From: Oscillatoria acuminata PCC 6304
Lineage (GTDB): Bacteria > Cyanobacteriota > Cyanobacteriia > Cyanobacteriales > Laspinemataceae
Direction: 5' to 3'
DNA: 64,000 nt
NCBI RefSeq assembly: GCF_000317105.1
Contig: NC_019693.1
Span: 3,100,001 to 3,164,000, forward strand
The notes under the pieces were generated by a model, which saw only the letters and a list, made by a program, of their open reading frames with translations, did not search any database and was not told where the DNA came from. Every line of letters starts with the position of its first letter. The stretch's first letter is position 1. Below, one piece after another: positions 53,907 to 62,777 of the stretch. A program made the translations under genes and the position numbers.

Positions 53907-55574
53907 ATGAGTCGGGGAAAAGGGAGCAAGCTGAAACTGATGGTGGTCGATGATGAAATCGACAACCTAGACTTGCTATACCGGACGTTTCGGCGGGACT
54001 TTGACGTTTATCGAGCAGATAGTGCGTTTAAAGCTCTGGAGGAGCTGGACGAAAGCGGCGAAATGGCCGTGATTATTTCAGACCAGCGAATGCCAGAAAT
54101 GAACGGCACGGAGTTTCTCAGTAAAACGGTAGAACGGTTTCCCGATACGATTCGGATTCTACTGACCGGCTACACCGATGTAGAGGACCTGGTAGAGGCG
54201 ATTAACTCCGGCCAAGTATTCAAGTACATCACCAAACCTTGGAACCCTGAAGAATTAAAGGCAGTGGTTCAGCAAGCGTCTGAAACTTACAAGGTGGTTA
54301 AGCAAAGTACAAATATCCTGCGTCGTGCTCTACGCCGAGAAGCATTATTTAATGCGGTGATGAGCGCGATTCGGGAGTCTTTGGACTACCGCAGTATGTT
54401 GCAGACGATTGTGGAAACAGTCGGCGAAAATTTTGAGGCGACTCGTTGCATTTTGCGACCTGTAGAGGGCGATCGCCTCACGCCAGACTCGTTTTCCTAT
54501 CTGAACCCCGACACAGGCTCCATTGATGTACCCGAGGAGGAGGATGCCCTCATTGCCACGGTTCTGGAAAGCCGTCAGACTCAATTAGTTCAAGGTGACA
54601 ATCAGGGCAAAGATTCCACTCGCTTGGTTGTTCCCCTGAGCTACCAAAAGGATCTGCTCGCGGTGATGTCGGTCTACCAAGACGGCAGCGCTAACAGTTG
54701 GTCTCCTGAAGATATCCAATTGATTGAAGGGGTGACCGAACAAGCGGCCCTGGCGCTGTCTCAAGCCAAGCTCTATCAGCGCACGGAGGAGCAAGCCCAG
54801 CAAATGATGGCGGAATTAGAGGTGGCTCGTCAAATTCAAACCAATTTGCTTCGGCAAAGTTGGCCGGAATTTGAAACCGCCCGGGTTCAAGCCTCTTGCT
54901 ATCCCGCTCGCGCCGTCGGTGGAGATTTCTTTGAGGTCTATGTTCATGCTCAAGGGGATATCTGGGTTGCTGTCGGTGATGTATCCGGTAAAGGGGTCCC
55001 CGCTGCGCTGTTTATGGCGAGTGCTATTTCGGTGATGCGGCGTGAACTGGCGCAAGAAACTTCGCCCGAACCCGAAACGGTCATGATGAACCTCAACAGC
55101 GCTCTGGCTGATGACCTCATGGGCAATAACTGTTTTATTACAATGGTTGTGGCTCGTTATCGACCCTCTACCCGAGAGTTGGCCTATGCGAATGCTGGAC
55201 ATATCTATCCCCTCGTCTGGTCTCATCAAATGTTAACTTCTTCTGATGCAGCAACCGTCGAACCCAATTTCCTCAAAGCTCGGGGCATTCCTTTGGGAAT
55301 TTTACCCGTCTGGAGAGGCACTGTTGGGAGCATGGAGTTAAATCCAGGGGAAGTTTTTCTGCTAACGAGCGATGGTCTCACGGAGGCCACCATCACCAAT
55401 CCAGACTCCTCGATTGGACTCCATAAGGGGTCGATGTTGGAACAAGAGGGTCTCTGGCAGTTGATCGGTCAGGAAAATCATCCCCTTGACCTTAATCACG
55501 TATTAGCTCGCGTCCGCGAGATTGCTCAAGAGCAGGAAGATGACCAAACTATACTTTCTCTGGAGGTTCTGTAA
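53907..55574 (+). CDS. Response regulator with GAF and PP2C (RsbU-type) phosphatase output
   Basis: From ATG 53907 (555 residues; GTG 53895 is an alternative): a receiver domain (about 8-130) with LMVVDDEIDNLDLL, the phospho-acceptor Asp in VIISDQRMPEMNG and the conserved Lys in YITKPWNPEEL. A GAF domain follows (about 145-300). Then comes a SpoIIE/PP2C-type serine phosphatase (about 320-555) with YPARAVGGDFFEV, VAVGDVSGKGVPAALFM, AYANAGHIYPL and LLTSDGLTEA, whose Asp residues bind the two metals. It should dephosphorylate an anti-anti-sigma factor or similar when the receiver is phosphorylated. It overlaps functionally with the RsbW-like gene 3 bp downstream. Confidence 0.95.
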   Translation: MSRGKGSKLKLMVVDDEIDNLDLLYRTFRRDFDVYRADSAFKALEELDESGEMAVIISDQRMPEMNGTEFLSKTVERFPDTIRILLTGYTDVEDLVEAINSGQVFKYITKPWNPEELKAVVQQASETYKVVKQSTNILRRALRREALFNAVMSAIRESLDYRSMLQTIVETVGENFEATRCILRPVEGDRLTPDSFSYLNPDTGSIDVPEEEDALIATVLESRQTQLVQGDNQGKDSTRLVVPLSYQKDLLAVMSVYQDGSANSWSPEDIQLIEGVTEQAALALSQAKLYQRTEEQAQQMMAELEVARQIQTNLLRQSWPEFETARVQASCYPARAVGGDFFEVYVHAQGDIWVAVGDVSGKGVPAALFMASAISVMRRELAQETSPEPETVMMNLNSALADDLMGNNCFITMVVARYRPSTRELAYANAGHIYPLVWSHQMLTSSDAATVEPNFLKARGIPLGILPVWRGTVGSMELNPGEVFLLTSDGLTEATITNPDSSIGLHKGSMLEQEGLWQLIGQENHPLDLNHVLARVREIAQEQEDDQTILSLEVL

Positions 55575-55577
55575 GCA

Positions 55578-56003
55578 ATGAGAACTGAGTTGCACGTCCC
55601 AAGCGACTTGCGGTTTTTAACGATTGTTGAAAACTGGCTTTTGGGCTGTCTGGAAATGGAGCTTGGAGATCATATTGAGTGGCCCCGTCAGTCGAATCGC
55701 TTACGTTTAGTTCTGGCGGAAGCCTATTCTAATGTGGTGCGTCACGCTCACCGGGATCAACCCAATCTGCCGGTCCTGGTTCGTCTGGAACTCAAGGAAC
55801 GGGATATCGCCCTGGAAGTTTGGGACCACGGCAAAGGGTACGATTTATCGACCTACATGGCCCCAGTTCCTGAACAAATGCCTGATGGCGGTTATGGATG
55901 GTTAATCATGAATCGTCTGATGGATCGCGTTGAGTACAGTCTCCAAATTGATGGTCGTAACTGTCTCAAGTTGGAAGCGAGTATGTCGGAACAAAAAGTG
56001 TAA
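55578..56003 (+). CDS. RsbW-like anti-sigma factor / serine kinase
   Basis: The 141-residue HATPase-c domain protein has RLVLAEAYSNVVRHAHRDQP (N-box), IALEVWDHGKGYD (G1) and DGGYGWLIMNRLMD (G2/3). This is the architecture of RsbW/SpoIIAB kinases, which phosphorylate anti-anti-sigma factors and hold a sigma factor or other partner. The ribosome binding site GGAGG overlaps the end of the preceding RsbU-like gene and the ATG follows its stop by 3 bp, so they form an operon. No anti-sigma antagonist (STAS) gene is nearby, so the third component must be elsewhere. Confidence 0.93.
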   Translation: MRTELHVPSDLRFLTIVENWLLGCLEMELGDHIEWPRQSNRLRLVLAEAYSNVVRHAHRDQPNLPVLVRLELKERDIALEVWDHGKGYDLSTYMAPVPEQMPDGGYGWLIMNRLMDRVEYSLQIDGRNCLKLEASMSEQKV

Positions 56004-56189
56004 GCGATTACCTGTAGAACGGCGATCGCTCTATTTTTTGGCGGGGTTCCGATCGTCCGTTCGAGCACCGAGGATTCTCTCGGATAGCTACTCTCTAGGC
56101 GATCGCCCCTTGACGTTCCCCTCTAGCCCTCCCCATGAAAAAGGGGTGCATTCTATGTCTAAGAACTCCAAAACATAAAATATCCAAAA

Positions 56190-56270
56190 CCCACACCCTC
56201 AAGGGTGGGGCTATACGGACAAAGCCTGCCTATGCGCTGTCGCGCAGGCTGCGCCAAACGCAGGCTACAA
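56190..56270 (-). repeat. Two-hairpin REP-like element, copy 8 (degenerate)
   Basis: The second hairpin is intact (CCACACCCTCAAGGGTGGGG). The first is expanded: AAAGCCTGCCTATGCGCTGTCGCGCAGGCTGCGCC with an insertion inside the loop. It is the most diverged copy in the window. Confidence 0.8.
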
Positions 56271-56385
56271 CAGTAAAGTAGATCCTTAACAATCGGATTG
56301 GAATAATTTATTTGTTGGAATACCCTAAGCATTGTAAAGATTCTCTCTCCCCATCCTCCCCATCTCCCCCATCCTCCCCAATCTC

Positions 56386-56832
56386 CTACCGTCTCAGGTT
56401 GACCAACTCTTTCAACGAGGCCAACAATTTAACCCGGACGCTGAGAATTTCTGCCTCTGGATTGAGGACAAACAACCAGGCAACATTCACTTTAAAAACA
56501 GCGGTCTCCACCTGTCCCCGGATGTCAAAATGCCGGTTCTCCGCTTCAATCGATTCCTGAAATTCCGATCGCGGATACAGTTTCATTCCTTTGGCTTCCG
56601 CTTCTAAATAGCTGGCGATCGCCTCCGGTCCCACCACAGGTTCCTCAAATGGTGGCCGCAATTCCCCCTCCAGTGCAAATAACTCACTGACTAATTCAAA
56701 CTCCCCTTCATTCAACCCCTTAAAATACTGCTGAATTGGGTTAGGAAATACCTCTTGTCTTCCTCCTTCCGGCAGATAATTTTCAATATTCGAGTTAGAA
56801 TTACTCTCGGCAATCGTTTCTAAATTTGTCAT
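56386..56832 (-). CDS. NTF2-like protein, homologue of the orange carotenoid protein C-terminal domain
   Basis: The 148-residue product resembles the C-terminal domain of OCP: IQQYFKGLNEGEFELVSELF, then LRPPFEEPVVGPEAIASYLEAEAKGMKLYP, and the end AWLFVLNPEAEILSVRVKLLASLKELVNLRR. Stand-alone homologues (CTDH) bind a carotenoid and hand it to helical-carotenoid proteins in photoprotection. The first 30 residues are a disordered extension, and there is no cysteine for the known redox-linked dimerisation. SD AGGAGAAAATT precedes the ATG. No helical carotenoid-protein gene is in the window. Confidence 0.8.
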   Translation of the reverse strand: MTNLETIAESNSNSNIENYLPEGGRQEVFPNPIQQYFKGLNEGEFELVSELFALEGELRPPFEEPVVGPEAIASYLEAEAKGMKLYPRSEFQESIEAENRHFDIRGQVETAVFKVNVAWLFVLNPEAEILSVRVKLLASLKELVNLRR

Positions 56833-57057
56833 AATTTTCTCCTAAAATTGGGAAATCAAATTAATAACTATTATAATCTTAGGCCAACAAATAAAATCTG
56901 GCTGCGGAAGAAAACCAAAACTTCCACAAGCCAGATTAGTGTTTGCCTAGGGAGAGGCAAGAACGTTGGAAAAACTGATATCAATCTCAATCCTGGAGTT
57001 TGAGCGTCGATTACCCAGGTGGATAAAAACTTACAGGGTTTAAAATTTAAAGTCTTA

Positions 57058-57115
57058 CAGCAGAGGTAGGGCCTCCAACCGCCGTCAGCCGTGCGGTTTA
57101 CCTGCTGTTTTTTCT
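57058..57115 (+). terminator. Long hairpin with T-run, possible end of a small RNA
   Basis: CAGCAG-AGGTA at the left and TACCTGCTG at the right enclose a second stem AACCGC/GCGGTT and are followed by GTTTTTTC. No gene on the + strand ends just upstream, so the transcript ending here would be a small RNA starting between 56,880 and 57,000. The region overlaps the promoter area of the minus-strand OCP-like gene. Confidence 0.55.
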
Positions 57116-57216
57116 TCTTATCTCTGATTATGTAACATTTCTTTACAATTGGCAACCCCTTTTAAATAAGAATTACCAATGTCTGTCTTAATATCAAGTA
57201 ATATATAGCCAGTATT

Positions 57217-57320
57217 GCGTGCCGGTTGTCATCAAGAAAACGAGCAAGATGCTCCCCCGACTGCGAGGGAGGACAGCTTTCACCGGCCTGGTAACGACCT
57301 CGGCTAAAACGAGTACCCGA
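57217..57320 (+). ncRNA. Candidate structured RNA downstream of the WD40 membrane gene
   Basis: Nested stems: GCCGGT(T)GTC (57221-57230) pairs with GAC...ACCGGC (to 57287), enclosing GAGC-AAGAT-GCTC and CCC/GGG hairpins. It is followed by GGTA/TACC (57290-57293 with 57314-57317) containing CTCG/CGAG. A TAATATATA -10-like box lies at about 57200-57209. It is antisense-oriented to and directly past the end of the minus-strand WD40 gene. No family is recognised. Confidence 0.35.
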
Positions 57321-57327
57321 TGGCGGA

Positions 57328-59715
57328 TTACTCACGCTGCCAGATCATCACAGTTTTATCGCTGCTGCTACTCACCAAGGTTTTGCCGTCGGGAGTGAGG
57401 GCAATGCCGGTGACGCCATTGCTATGACCTTTGAGGGTTCGGATTAGTTCTCCCGTGTCGCGATGCCACAGTTTAACCGTTTTATCGGTACTGGTACTGA
57501 TCAGGATTTCGCTATCGGGGGAAAAGGCGACGGCAGCGATCGCCCCACCATGTCCCATAAACGTGCGAAGTTCTTCTCCTGAGTTCACCTGCCACAGTTT
57601 TAGGGTCATGTCGGTACTGCCACTGGCGAGGAGTTGTCCATCGGGACTGAAGGCGATCGCATTCACGGCATCGTTATGAGTCTTGAAAACGCAAATTTCC
57701 TGTCCCGTTTGTAACTGCCAGAGTTTAATGATCCCCTCATCTGAGGCAGTGGCAAGAATGCGATCATCGGGACTAATCGCTAAGGCGCGAATCATGCCCT
57801 GATGAGCATTAAATCGGCGCAATTCTTCCCCAGTTTCTCGATGCCAAAATGCGACTGACCCTCGGGTATCACTGGCGATGATTTGTTGACCGTTATTGAG
57901 GAAAATTACGGCATAAACTGCCTCAGAATTGCGGGTAAAGCGATGAAGTTTGCGACCCTCGGCGACATCCCACACCTCCACCGCTTCCCCAATTCCAGCA
58001 GCGATCGCCCCACCATCGGGACTGAAGGCGATCGCATTCATCGAGGCAAACCAGTCTTCCCCATTCAAACTGCGGATTTCGCTACCTTCAGGAATCCCCC
58101 ACAGTTTGACCGTATTATCCCCATCCCCCGCAGCAATGCTTTTACCATCGGGATGAATTGCCACACAATTGATGACATCTCGATGTCCGGCGATCGTGCG
58201 GATGCATCGCCAATTTTGATTGGGAAATCCTTCAGAATCTGGAACAGTCTCTGGAGACTCTGAGGAAGGTTTTTCCCCCCGCCATTTGCCGACAAATCCT
58301 TGCAAATCTCCCAAAACTTCACCGATTGAGGATTCGATTCCCCCCATTGCTTTGGTGAGGGATTCAGGTTTGGTAAAAGGTTTGATGGACAATTTCGGGA
58401 TTAAGGGTTTGTTCGCTGTCGTTGGCGTAGACTCTGGGTTTTCCTCCGATGGCGCAATGATTTCTTCGTCCCACTCGTCGAAGTCATCCTCGGAACTAGC
58501 AGGGGGTGGGGTTAAGGGTTTGACAGAAAAGGCTTCTTTGCGATATTCCGACGGGACCCGAGGCGGTTCGCTGGGGCTTTCTGGGGTGGGGGGATTGGCA
58601 GGAGGTTGATTGGCGTTGCTGTCGTCAGGTGGAGGTGAGGATAGGGTTTGGAGTTCCGGGAGGGGGGAGGGGATGGCGCGGGATGCGGTTTCTAGGCGAT
58701 CCAAACGCTGGGTGACTGCCTCTATCACGGTATTCACCCGGGCGATCGCCTCTTGGTTTTGTCGGGTTAAAGTGGCTTGAATTTCCTGAATTTCAGGCGC
58801 TGCTTGTTGCGGGGTCAGTGTTTCTAACTGTTGCAGACGCTGGTAAATTTCCTCAAATTTCGGGGAATTCGACAGGGATTGGATGGCATCTTGGAGTACA
58901 GCAGCAGAAGTGCTGGAGGTGTCTGATTCCTGGGATGAGGAGAGGGCGATCGCATTGGTGGTAAGTTCCAGTTGACTGAGGCGATCGCTGAGGGTTGTCA
59001 GGGTTTCCGCAGTGGGGAGAGTGGCAAGGGATTGATAAATTTGCCCCACTGCCTTTTCCGTTTGTTCCCACAAGGATTTTGTAAACGCTTCGATTTGGCG
59101 TTCAGTTTCTTGGTTGACTTGTTCCGTAGCGGTTTCCAGTTGTTCGAGGCGATCGGCTAAAGGTTTAAGATTGGGGAAGGGGGGAAGGGATTCCAATGCT
59201 TGATGGATGCGGGCGATCGCCGTTTCATTTTCCTGGCGCAATGAGTCTTTTAACTCCAATTTCTGCGCTTCGATGCGATCGCGCTGTTGTTCCAGTTGGG
59301 ATTCTAGGGCGTTAATCCGGGCGATGATCGGTTCCAGAGTGGGGACTTCCGGGATAACGGGGAAACTTTCCTCAACTTGGGCGATCGCCTCGAACAGTTC
59401 ATCCCGCAAGGATTCTTGTAACTCCCGGATCCGTTCTTCCGTTTGGGAGTTTGCCTGTTGCTTGCTGGATTCAAGGCGATCGAACCGTTGGTTTAGGGGT
59501 TGGAGGGAATCATAAACTTGGGCGACTGCCTCTTCGCTGCGTCGTTGGTTGAGTTGGTACAGTCGTTGTCGATTCACCAGATTCAAACTCACCGACACCG
59601 TTAACGGGACCGCAGCATAAAGGACTTGTTGAGTTCCAGCAACGGCGATCGTGCCCAGCACAGAACCGGCAAGGGCCACAGATTCAGTAATTTCGAGCCA
59701 GTGGGGTTTGGTCAT
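57328..59715 (-). CDS. Membrane-anchored coiled-coil WD40 protein
   Basis: From ATG 59715 (795 residues): two short hydrophobic stretches near the N-terminus (SVALAGSVLGTIAVAG and LYAAVPLTVSVSLNL, about 9-40) form a membrane hairpin. A long region (about 50-365) of repeated LxxLExxxxxxxQxxxxE heptads predicts a coiled coil made of diverged repeats of a roughly 50-residue unit, each ending ...AIARIHQALESLP or similar. A Pro/Ser-rich linker (365-440) and a second disordered part follow. Seven WD40 repeats (about 510-795) form a propeller. It could tether a propeller to the membrane as a scaffold. Function unknown. TTG 59736 is a less likely start. Confidence 0.9.
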   Translation of the reverse strand: MTKPHWLEITESVALAGSVLGTIAVAGTQQVLYAAVPLTVSVSLNLVNRQRLYQLNQRRSEEAVAQVYDSLQPLNQRFDRLESSKQQANSQTEERIRELQESLRDELFEAIAQVEESFPVIPEVPTLEPIIARINALESQLEQQRDRIEAQKLELKDSLRQENETAIARIHQALESLPPFPNLKPLADRLEQLETATEQVNQETERQIEAFTKSLWEQTEKAVGQIYQSLATLPTAETLTTLSDRLSQLELTTNAIALSSSQESDTSSTSAAVLQDAIQSLSNSPKFEEIYQRLQQLETLTPQQAAPEIQEIQATLTRQNQEAIARVNTVIEAVTQRLDRLETASRAIPSPLPELQTLSSPPPDDSNANQPPANPPTPESPSEPPRVPSEYRKEAFSVKPLTPPPASSEDDFDEWDEEIIAPSEENPESTPTTANKPLIPKLSIKPFTKPESLTKAMGGIESSIGEVLGDLQGFVGKWRGEKPSSESPETVPDSEGFPNQNWRCIRTIAGHRDVINCVAIHPDGKSIAAGDGDNTVKLWGIPEGSEIRSLNGEDWFASMNAIAFSPDGGAIAAGIGEAVEVWDVAEGRKLHRFTRNSEAVYAVIFLNNGQQIIASDTRGSVAFWHRETGEELRRFNAHQGMIRALAISPDDRILATASDEGIIKLWQLQTGQEICVFKTHNDAVNAIAFSPDGQLLASGSTDMTLKLWQVNSGEELRTFMGHGGAIAAVAFSPDSEILISTSTDKTVKLWHRDTGELIRTLKGHSNGVTGIALTPDGKTLVSSSSDKTVMIWQRE

Positions 59716-59800
59716 GGTTTTCCGACACTTATCCAAGCAATCAACAGTCTGACAAAAGTCTCATCCCAAATCCGGTTGTCAAAAGTCCCTTCTCTCTACT

Positions 59801-59852
59801 TAGCCCGCGCAGGCGGGCTTTGTTCGTGTAGCCCCACCCTTGAGGGTGCGGG
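59801..59852 (+). repeat. Two-hairpin REP-like element, copy 9
   Basis: TAGCCCGCGCAGGCGGGCTTTGTTCGTGTAGCCCCACCC... runs to GGGTGCGGG in direct orientation. Together with copy 10 it flanks the left side of the broken transposase gene region. Confidence 0.9.
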
Positions 59853-60029
59853 TTTTCGCCGAAGAGTACCGGATTGGGTTTAAATTAAATCGAGGCAGAG
59901 ACGCACCGAGGGAATTTACCCCAATGTAGTCCTGACCGTTCGATTTCTTTTCTCTATGGTAAGGCTTCTGAAGACAATCCGATGGGTGGGGGTTGTCGCG
60001 GTTCCCTCCGGACGGGAAGAGACCCCTCA

Positions 60030-60084
60030 ACCCGCACCCTGAAGGGTGGGGCTATACAGACAAAGCCCGCCTGCGCGGGCTATA
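60030..60084 (-). repeat. Two-hairpin REP-like element, copy 10
   Basis: In reverse orientation, CCCGCACCCTGAAGGGTGGGGC is followed by AGCCCGCCTGCGCGGGCT. It lies 41 bp before the transposase fragment. Confidence 0.9.
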
Positions 60085-60124
60085 GAATAAAATAGGTCTT
60101 TTAAAACTGGATTTGGTATCAATT

Positions 60125-60607
60125 ATGACTCTTGAGACCCAAACGCTATGGACGATTCCGGAACAAACTGCATTAGTTGTCCGTGCCTCATTTCCGAAAG
60201 GGAACATTTATATAAAAATGTATGAAGAATTAGAGGAATTGTACCAGGAGGAAGAGTTTAAACTCCTTTGCTCCCAATGTCGGCAATTTGCTCTTTCTCC
60301 CGTGAAGTTGGCTTTAATTACTCTCATGCAGTGGTGTGAAAAATTAACCGATACAGAGGTTGCTAATTTGCTTCCCGCCCGCCTGGATTGGAAATATGCT
60401 TTAGGTTTAGACTTGACAGAGTTTAAAAACATTGACCCCAAACTCTTAACAAAATGGCGAAAACAACTTATCAAAAAAGAGGCTGAATGGCAGCTTTTGA
60501 ATAAAATGATAGCCCGATTTAGAGACAAAAAACTTTTAAAAAATGGTCGAGTTAAGCAGATGGATTCTACTTATATTTTGTCGGCAATTTGCTCTTTAAA
60601 TGGCTGA
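60125..60607 (+). pseudogene. IS1182-type transposase, N-terminal fragment
   Basis: The 160-codon frame starts MTLETQTLWTIPEQTALVVR and matches the N-terminal (DUF772-type) part of IS1182 transposases: LSPVKLALITLMQWCEKLTDTEVA, LDWKYALGLDLTEF and KQMDSTYILSAI. It then reads a stop shortly after DSTYIL..., where intact proteins continue with the DDE catalytic domain. Less than half of a normal transposase remains and no inverted repeats of a complete IS are visible. REP-like copies 10 and 11 flank it in opposite orientations. Confidence 0.88.
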
Positions 60608-60621
60608 AAAGGTATGGATCT

Positions 60622-60676
60622 TAGCCCGCGCAGGCGGGCTTTGTTCGTGTAGCCCCACCCTTGAGGGTGCGGGTTT
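60622..60676 (+). repeat. Two-hairpin REP-like element, copy 11
   Basis: Direct orientation, identical in the main parts to copy 9 (the following GTTTTC..CGAAGAGTACC tail is also shared). The match extends through the next 60 bp (the ATTGGGTTTAAATTAAATCGAG-like tail is shared with 59873-59895), so copies 9 and 11 belong to a longer duplicated segment. Confidence 0.9.
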
Positions 60677-60888
60677 TCCCCGAAGAGTACCAGATTGGGT
60701 CTAAATTAAATCGAGACAGAGACTCCCTGCGAGAATTTACTCCAATGAGGACATTCATTAGCGATTGAGTGGTAGTGAGTCGTAGAGGCTTTTACAGGCT
60801 TTCTCCCTCCATTTACCTCCTCCAAGGGTCTTGACATTATTAAAGGTAAATGTGAAAATTCAATTGTTATCAAAACAATCCCTAAATT

Positions 60889-62037
60889 ATGGAAGGAGAA
60901 CAACTTTCTTTGTGGCCTGAATTAGAAACAATAAATTCTAAAAAAGTAGAGAAAAAACCTAAGTTACGACGATACGAGCGGATTCAGCGAGAACTGGTAT
61001 TGAGTGAAACTGATCCTCACAAATTTTTTGTAGAAGTAGAAGCGGGTATCAAAACTGATAATCCTTATGTATTTATGGATCTGTTTTGTGGTGCGGGAGG
61101 AATGACTCAAGGTTTATTCCAAGCGGGCTTTAACCCAGTTGCTAGTGTAGAAGTGAACCCGATTGCTTCGGCAACTTACCAAAGAAACTTTCCCAATTGC
61201 AATCATTTTTGTGGAGAAATAGAAAAATTTTCTCCCGATGTAGTTCTCAATCAAAGTAATTCTTCCCCAGTACATTTAATCGTTGGAGGGCCGCCCTGTC
61301 AAGGGTTTTCCGTAGCGGGGAAACGCAACCCCAATCATCCTCGGAATCGGTTGTTTCAGGAATTTATCAGAGTGGTTTCCCAGGTACGCCCTTGGTATGT
61401 TGTCATAGAAAATGTCCCGGGAATTTTGACGCTCCAAAAAGGAGCTATCAAACAAGCAATTTGTGAAGCACTTGAGGCGATCGGTTATTCTCATGTATCG
61501 ATCGCCATTCTTGAATCGGCTGATTACGGAGTTCCGCAAATTCGCCCCCGTGCTATTTTCATTGCCAACCGATTTGGAATGGATAACCCTTATCCAAAGC
61601 CTCAATTAACCTCGGAACAGTACAAACCCATCGAGTCAGCAATTTCTGATTTGCCCGAATATACCCGAATTCCTGAAATTAACCATGAGTGGACTCGCCA
61701 TTCATCTGAATATATGGAACGAATTGCAAAAGTTGCTCCGGGTGGGTCATTATATGAAAGTTATGTTGATGCGTTTAAGCGGCAATATCCCGATAAACCA
61801 AGCATGACTGTTAAAGAAAATCATGGGGGCACTCACATCCATCCCTACCTCAATCGTGTCATTTCAGCCCGAGAAATGGCACGATTGCAAAGTTTTCCCG
61901 ATTCATTTATTTTTGAAGGGTCTATGAAGAAAGCAATGTGGCAAATCGGGAATGCTGTTCCACCTCGTTTAGCTGAGTGTATTGGTTACGCACTGATTCC
62001 CGCTCTCAACCACATAAAAAATTCAGCCTTAAACTAA
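60889..62037 (+). CDS. DNA (cytosine-5)-methyltransferase of a type II restriction-modification system
   Basis: The 382-residue product has m5C motif I (YVFMDLFCGAGGMTQGLFQA, SAM binding), motif IV with the catalytic Cys in VGGPPCQGFSVAG, motif VI VIENVPG, motif VIII IRPRAIFIA and motif X QIGNAVPPRLAECIGY. A target-recognition region lies between VIII and IX and determines specificity, which cannot be read from sequence. The N-terminus is a charged extension. It is convergent with the restriction gene (14 bp between stop codons). The site is unknown. Confidence 0.95.
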   Translation: MEGEQLSLWPELETINSKKVEKKPKLRRYERIQRELVLSETDPHKFFVEVEAGIKTDNPYVFMDLFCGAGGMTQGLFQAGFNPVASVEVNPIASATYQRNFPNCNHFCGEIEKFSPDVVLNQSNSSPVHLIVGGPPCQGFSVAGKRNPNHPRNRLFQEFIRVVSQVRPWYVVIENVPGILTLQKGAIKQAICEALEAIGYSHVSIAILESADYGVPQIRPRAIFIANRFGMDNPYPKPQLTSEQYKPIESAISDLPEYTRIPEINHEWTRHSSEYMERIAKVAPGGSLYESYVDAFKRQYPDKPSMTVKENHGGTHIHPYLNRVISAREMARLQSFPDSFIFEGSMKKAMWQIGNAVPPRLAECIGYALIPALNHIKNSALN

Positions 62038-62051
62038 CGTTTTGCTACAGG

Positions 62052-62777
62052 TTAATCAGCCTGAGCTATTTGCTGATTGAGGCGATCGCGCCAAGTTTCA
62101 AAATCATACCAGCCACATCCCACGCAACCTGTTTCAGCCTCTTTCCCTCTGACTGGGACATCAGTGGGCCAGTTTTCATCTCCTTCGTAATAAAATTTTA
62201 TGCCCAACGGTGTCCCTCGTTTGTTAGTTTTGATACAGCGTTCACAACTTCTGGATTTTAAAAGGTTATGGTTTCTAGCACTATCTTTTTTGAGTAACTG
62301 AAATTTTTGCTGGATCTCTGCTGGGGTCATATCTGCATCATGAGGCGGTTCAGTATCTCCCCACCGCTCCATTGGAAAGCGATGATCAATTATCAGTTCG
62401 TGAACGGAACGAGTTCTTTGTTCTATTACATCCCTGTAAGCATAAAATTCCAATATTTTTTTTGCTAGTTTAAGAGAAATATTTGTTGAAGAATTTGCCG
62501 GTTGAAGATTTCCTGTCCAGCGGTCTTGTAGTTGATTAGAGTTACAAGTTACGCAATATTTACTTGTGGTTTCAATAATTAAACCAGGACGACTTTTTGT
62601 CCCGCGTTGTAATCCTTGAATTCCACCCCCTCCAGCATATTGTCCCGAACCGATTTTGCTTCCTTCACATTTACGGCAATGCCATTTTTGGTCTGCCAGA
62701 AGGTCAAATACTTTTCGTTGGGTCGAGTTTTTTCTGAATTGATTGGTAATGTCAAAGGGTAAGTCTTCCGGGTTCAT
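62052..62777 (-). CDS. HNH-type restriction endonuclease (type II, cognate of the adjacent methyltransferase)
   Basis: The 241-residue protein has an HNH-like core: ELIIDHRFPMERWG then an RNHNLLKSRSCERC segment, the His and Asn pattern expected for metal-binding catalysis. Four CxxC pairs (CRKC, CVTC, CERC, CVGC) should bind two structural zincs. It has no resemblance to other classes of protein, and its place next to an m5C methyltransferase and behind a C-protein gene identifies it as the restriction enzyme by context. The ATG overlaps the C-protein gene's stop by 4 bp (ATGA). Specificity unknown. Confidence 0.85.
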   Translation of the reverse strand: MNPEDLPFDITNQFRKNSTQRKVFDLLADQKWHCRKCEGSKIGSGQYAGGGGIQGLQRGTKSRPGLIIETTSKYCVTCNSNQLQDRWTGNLQPANSSTNISLKLAKKILEFYAYRDVIEQRTRSVHELIIDHRFPMERWGDTEPPHDADMTPAEIQQKFQLLKKDSARNHNLLKSRSCERCIKTNKRGTPLGIKFYYEGDENWPTDVPVRGKEAETGCVGCGWYDFETWRDRLNQQIAQAD

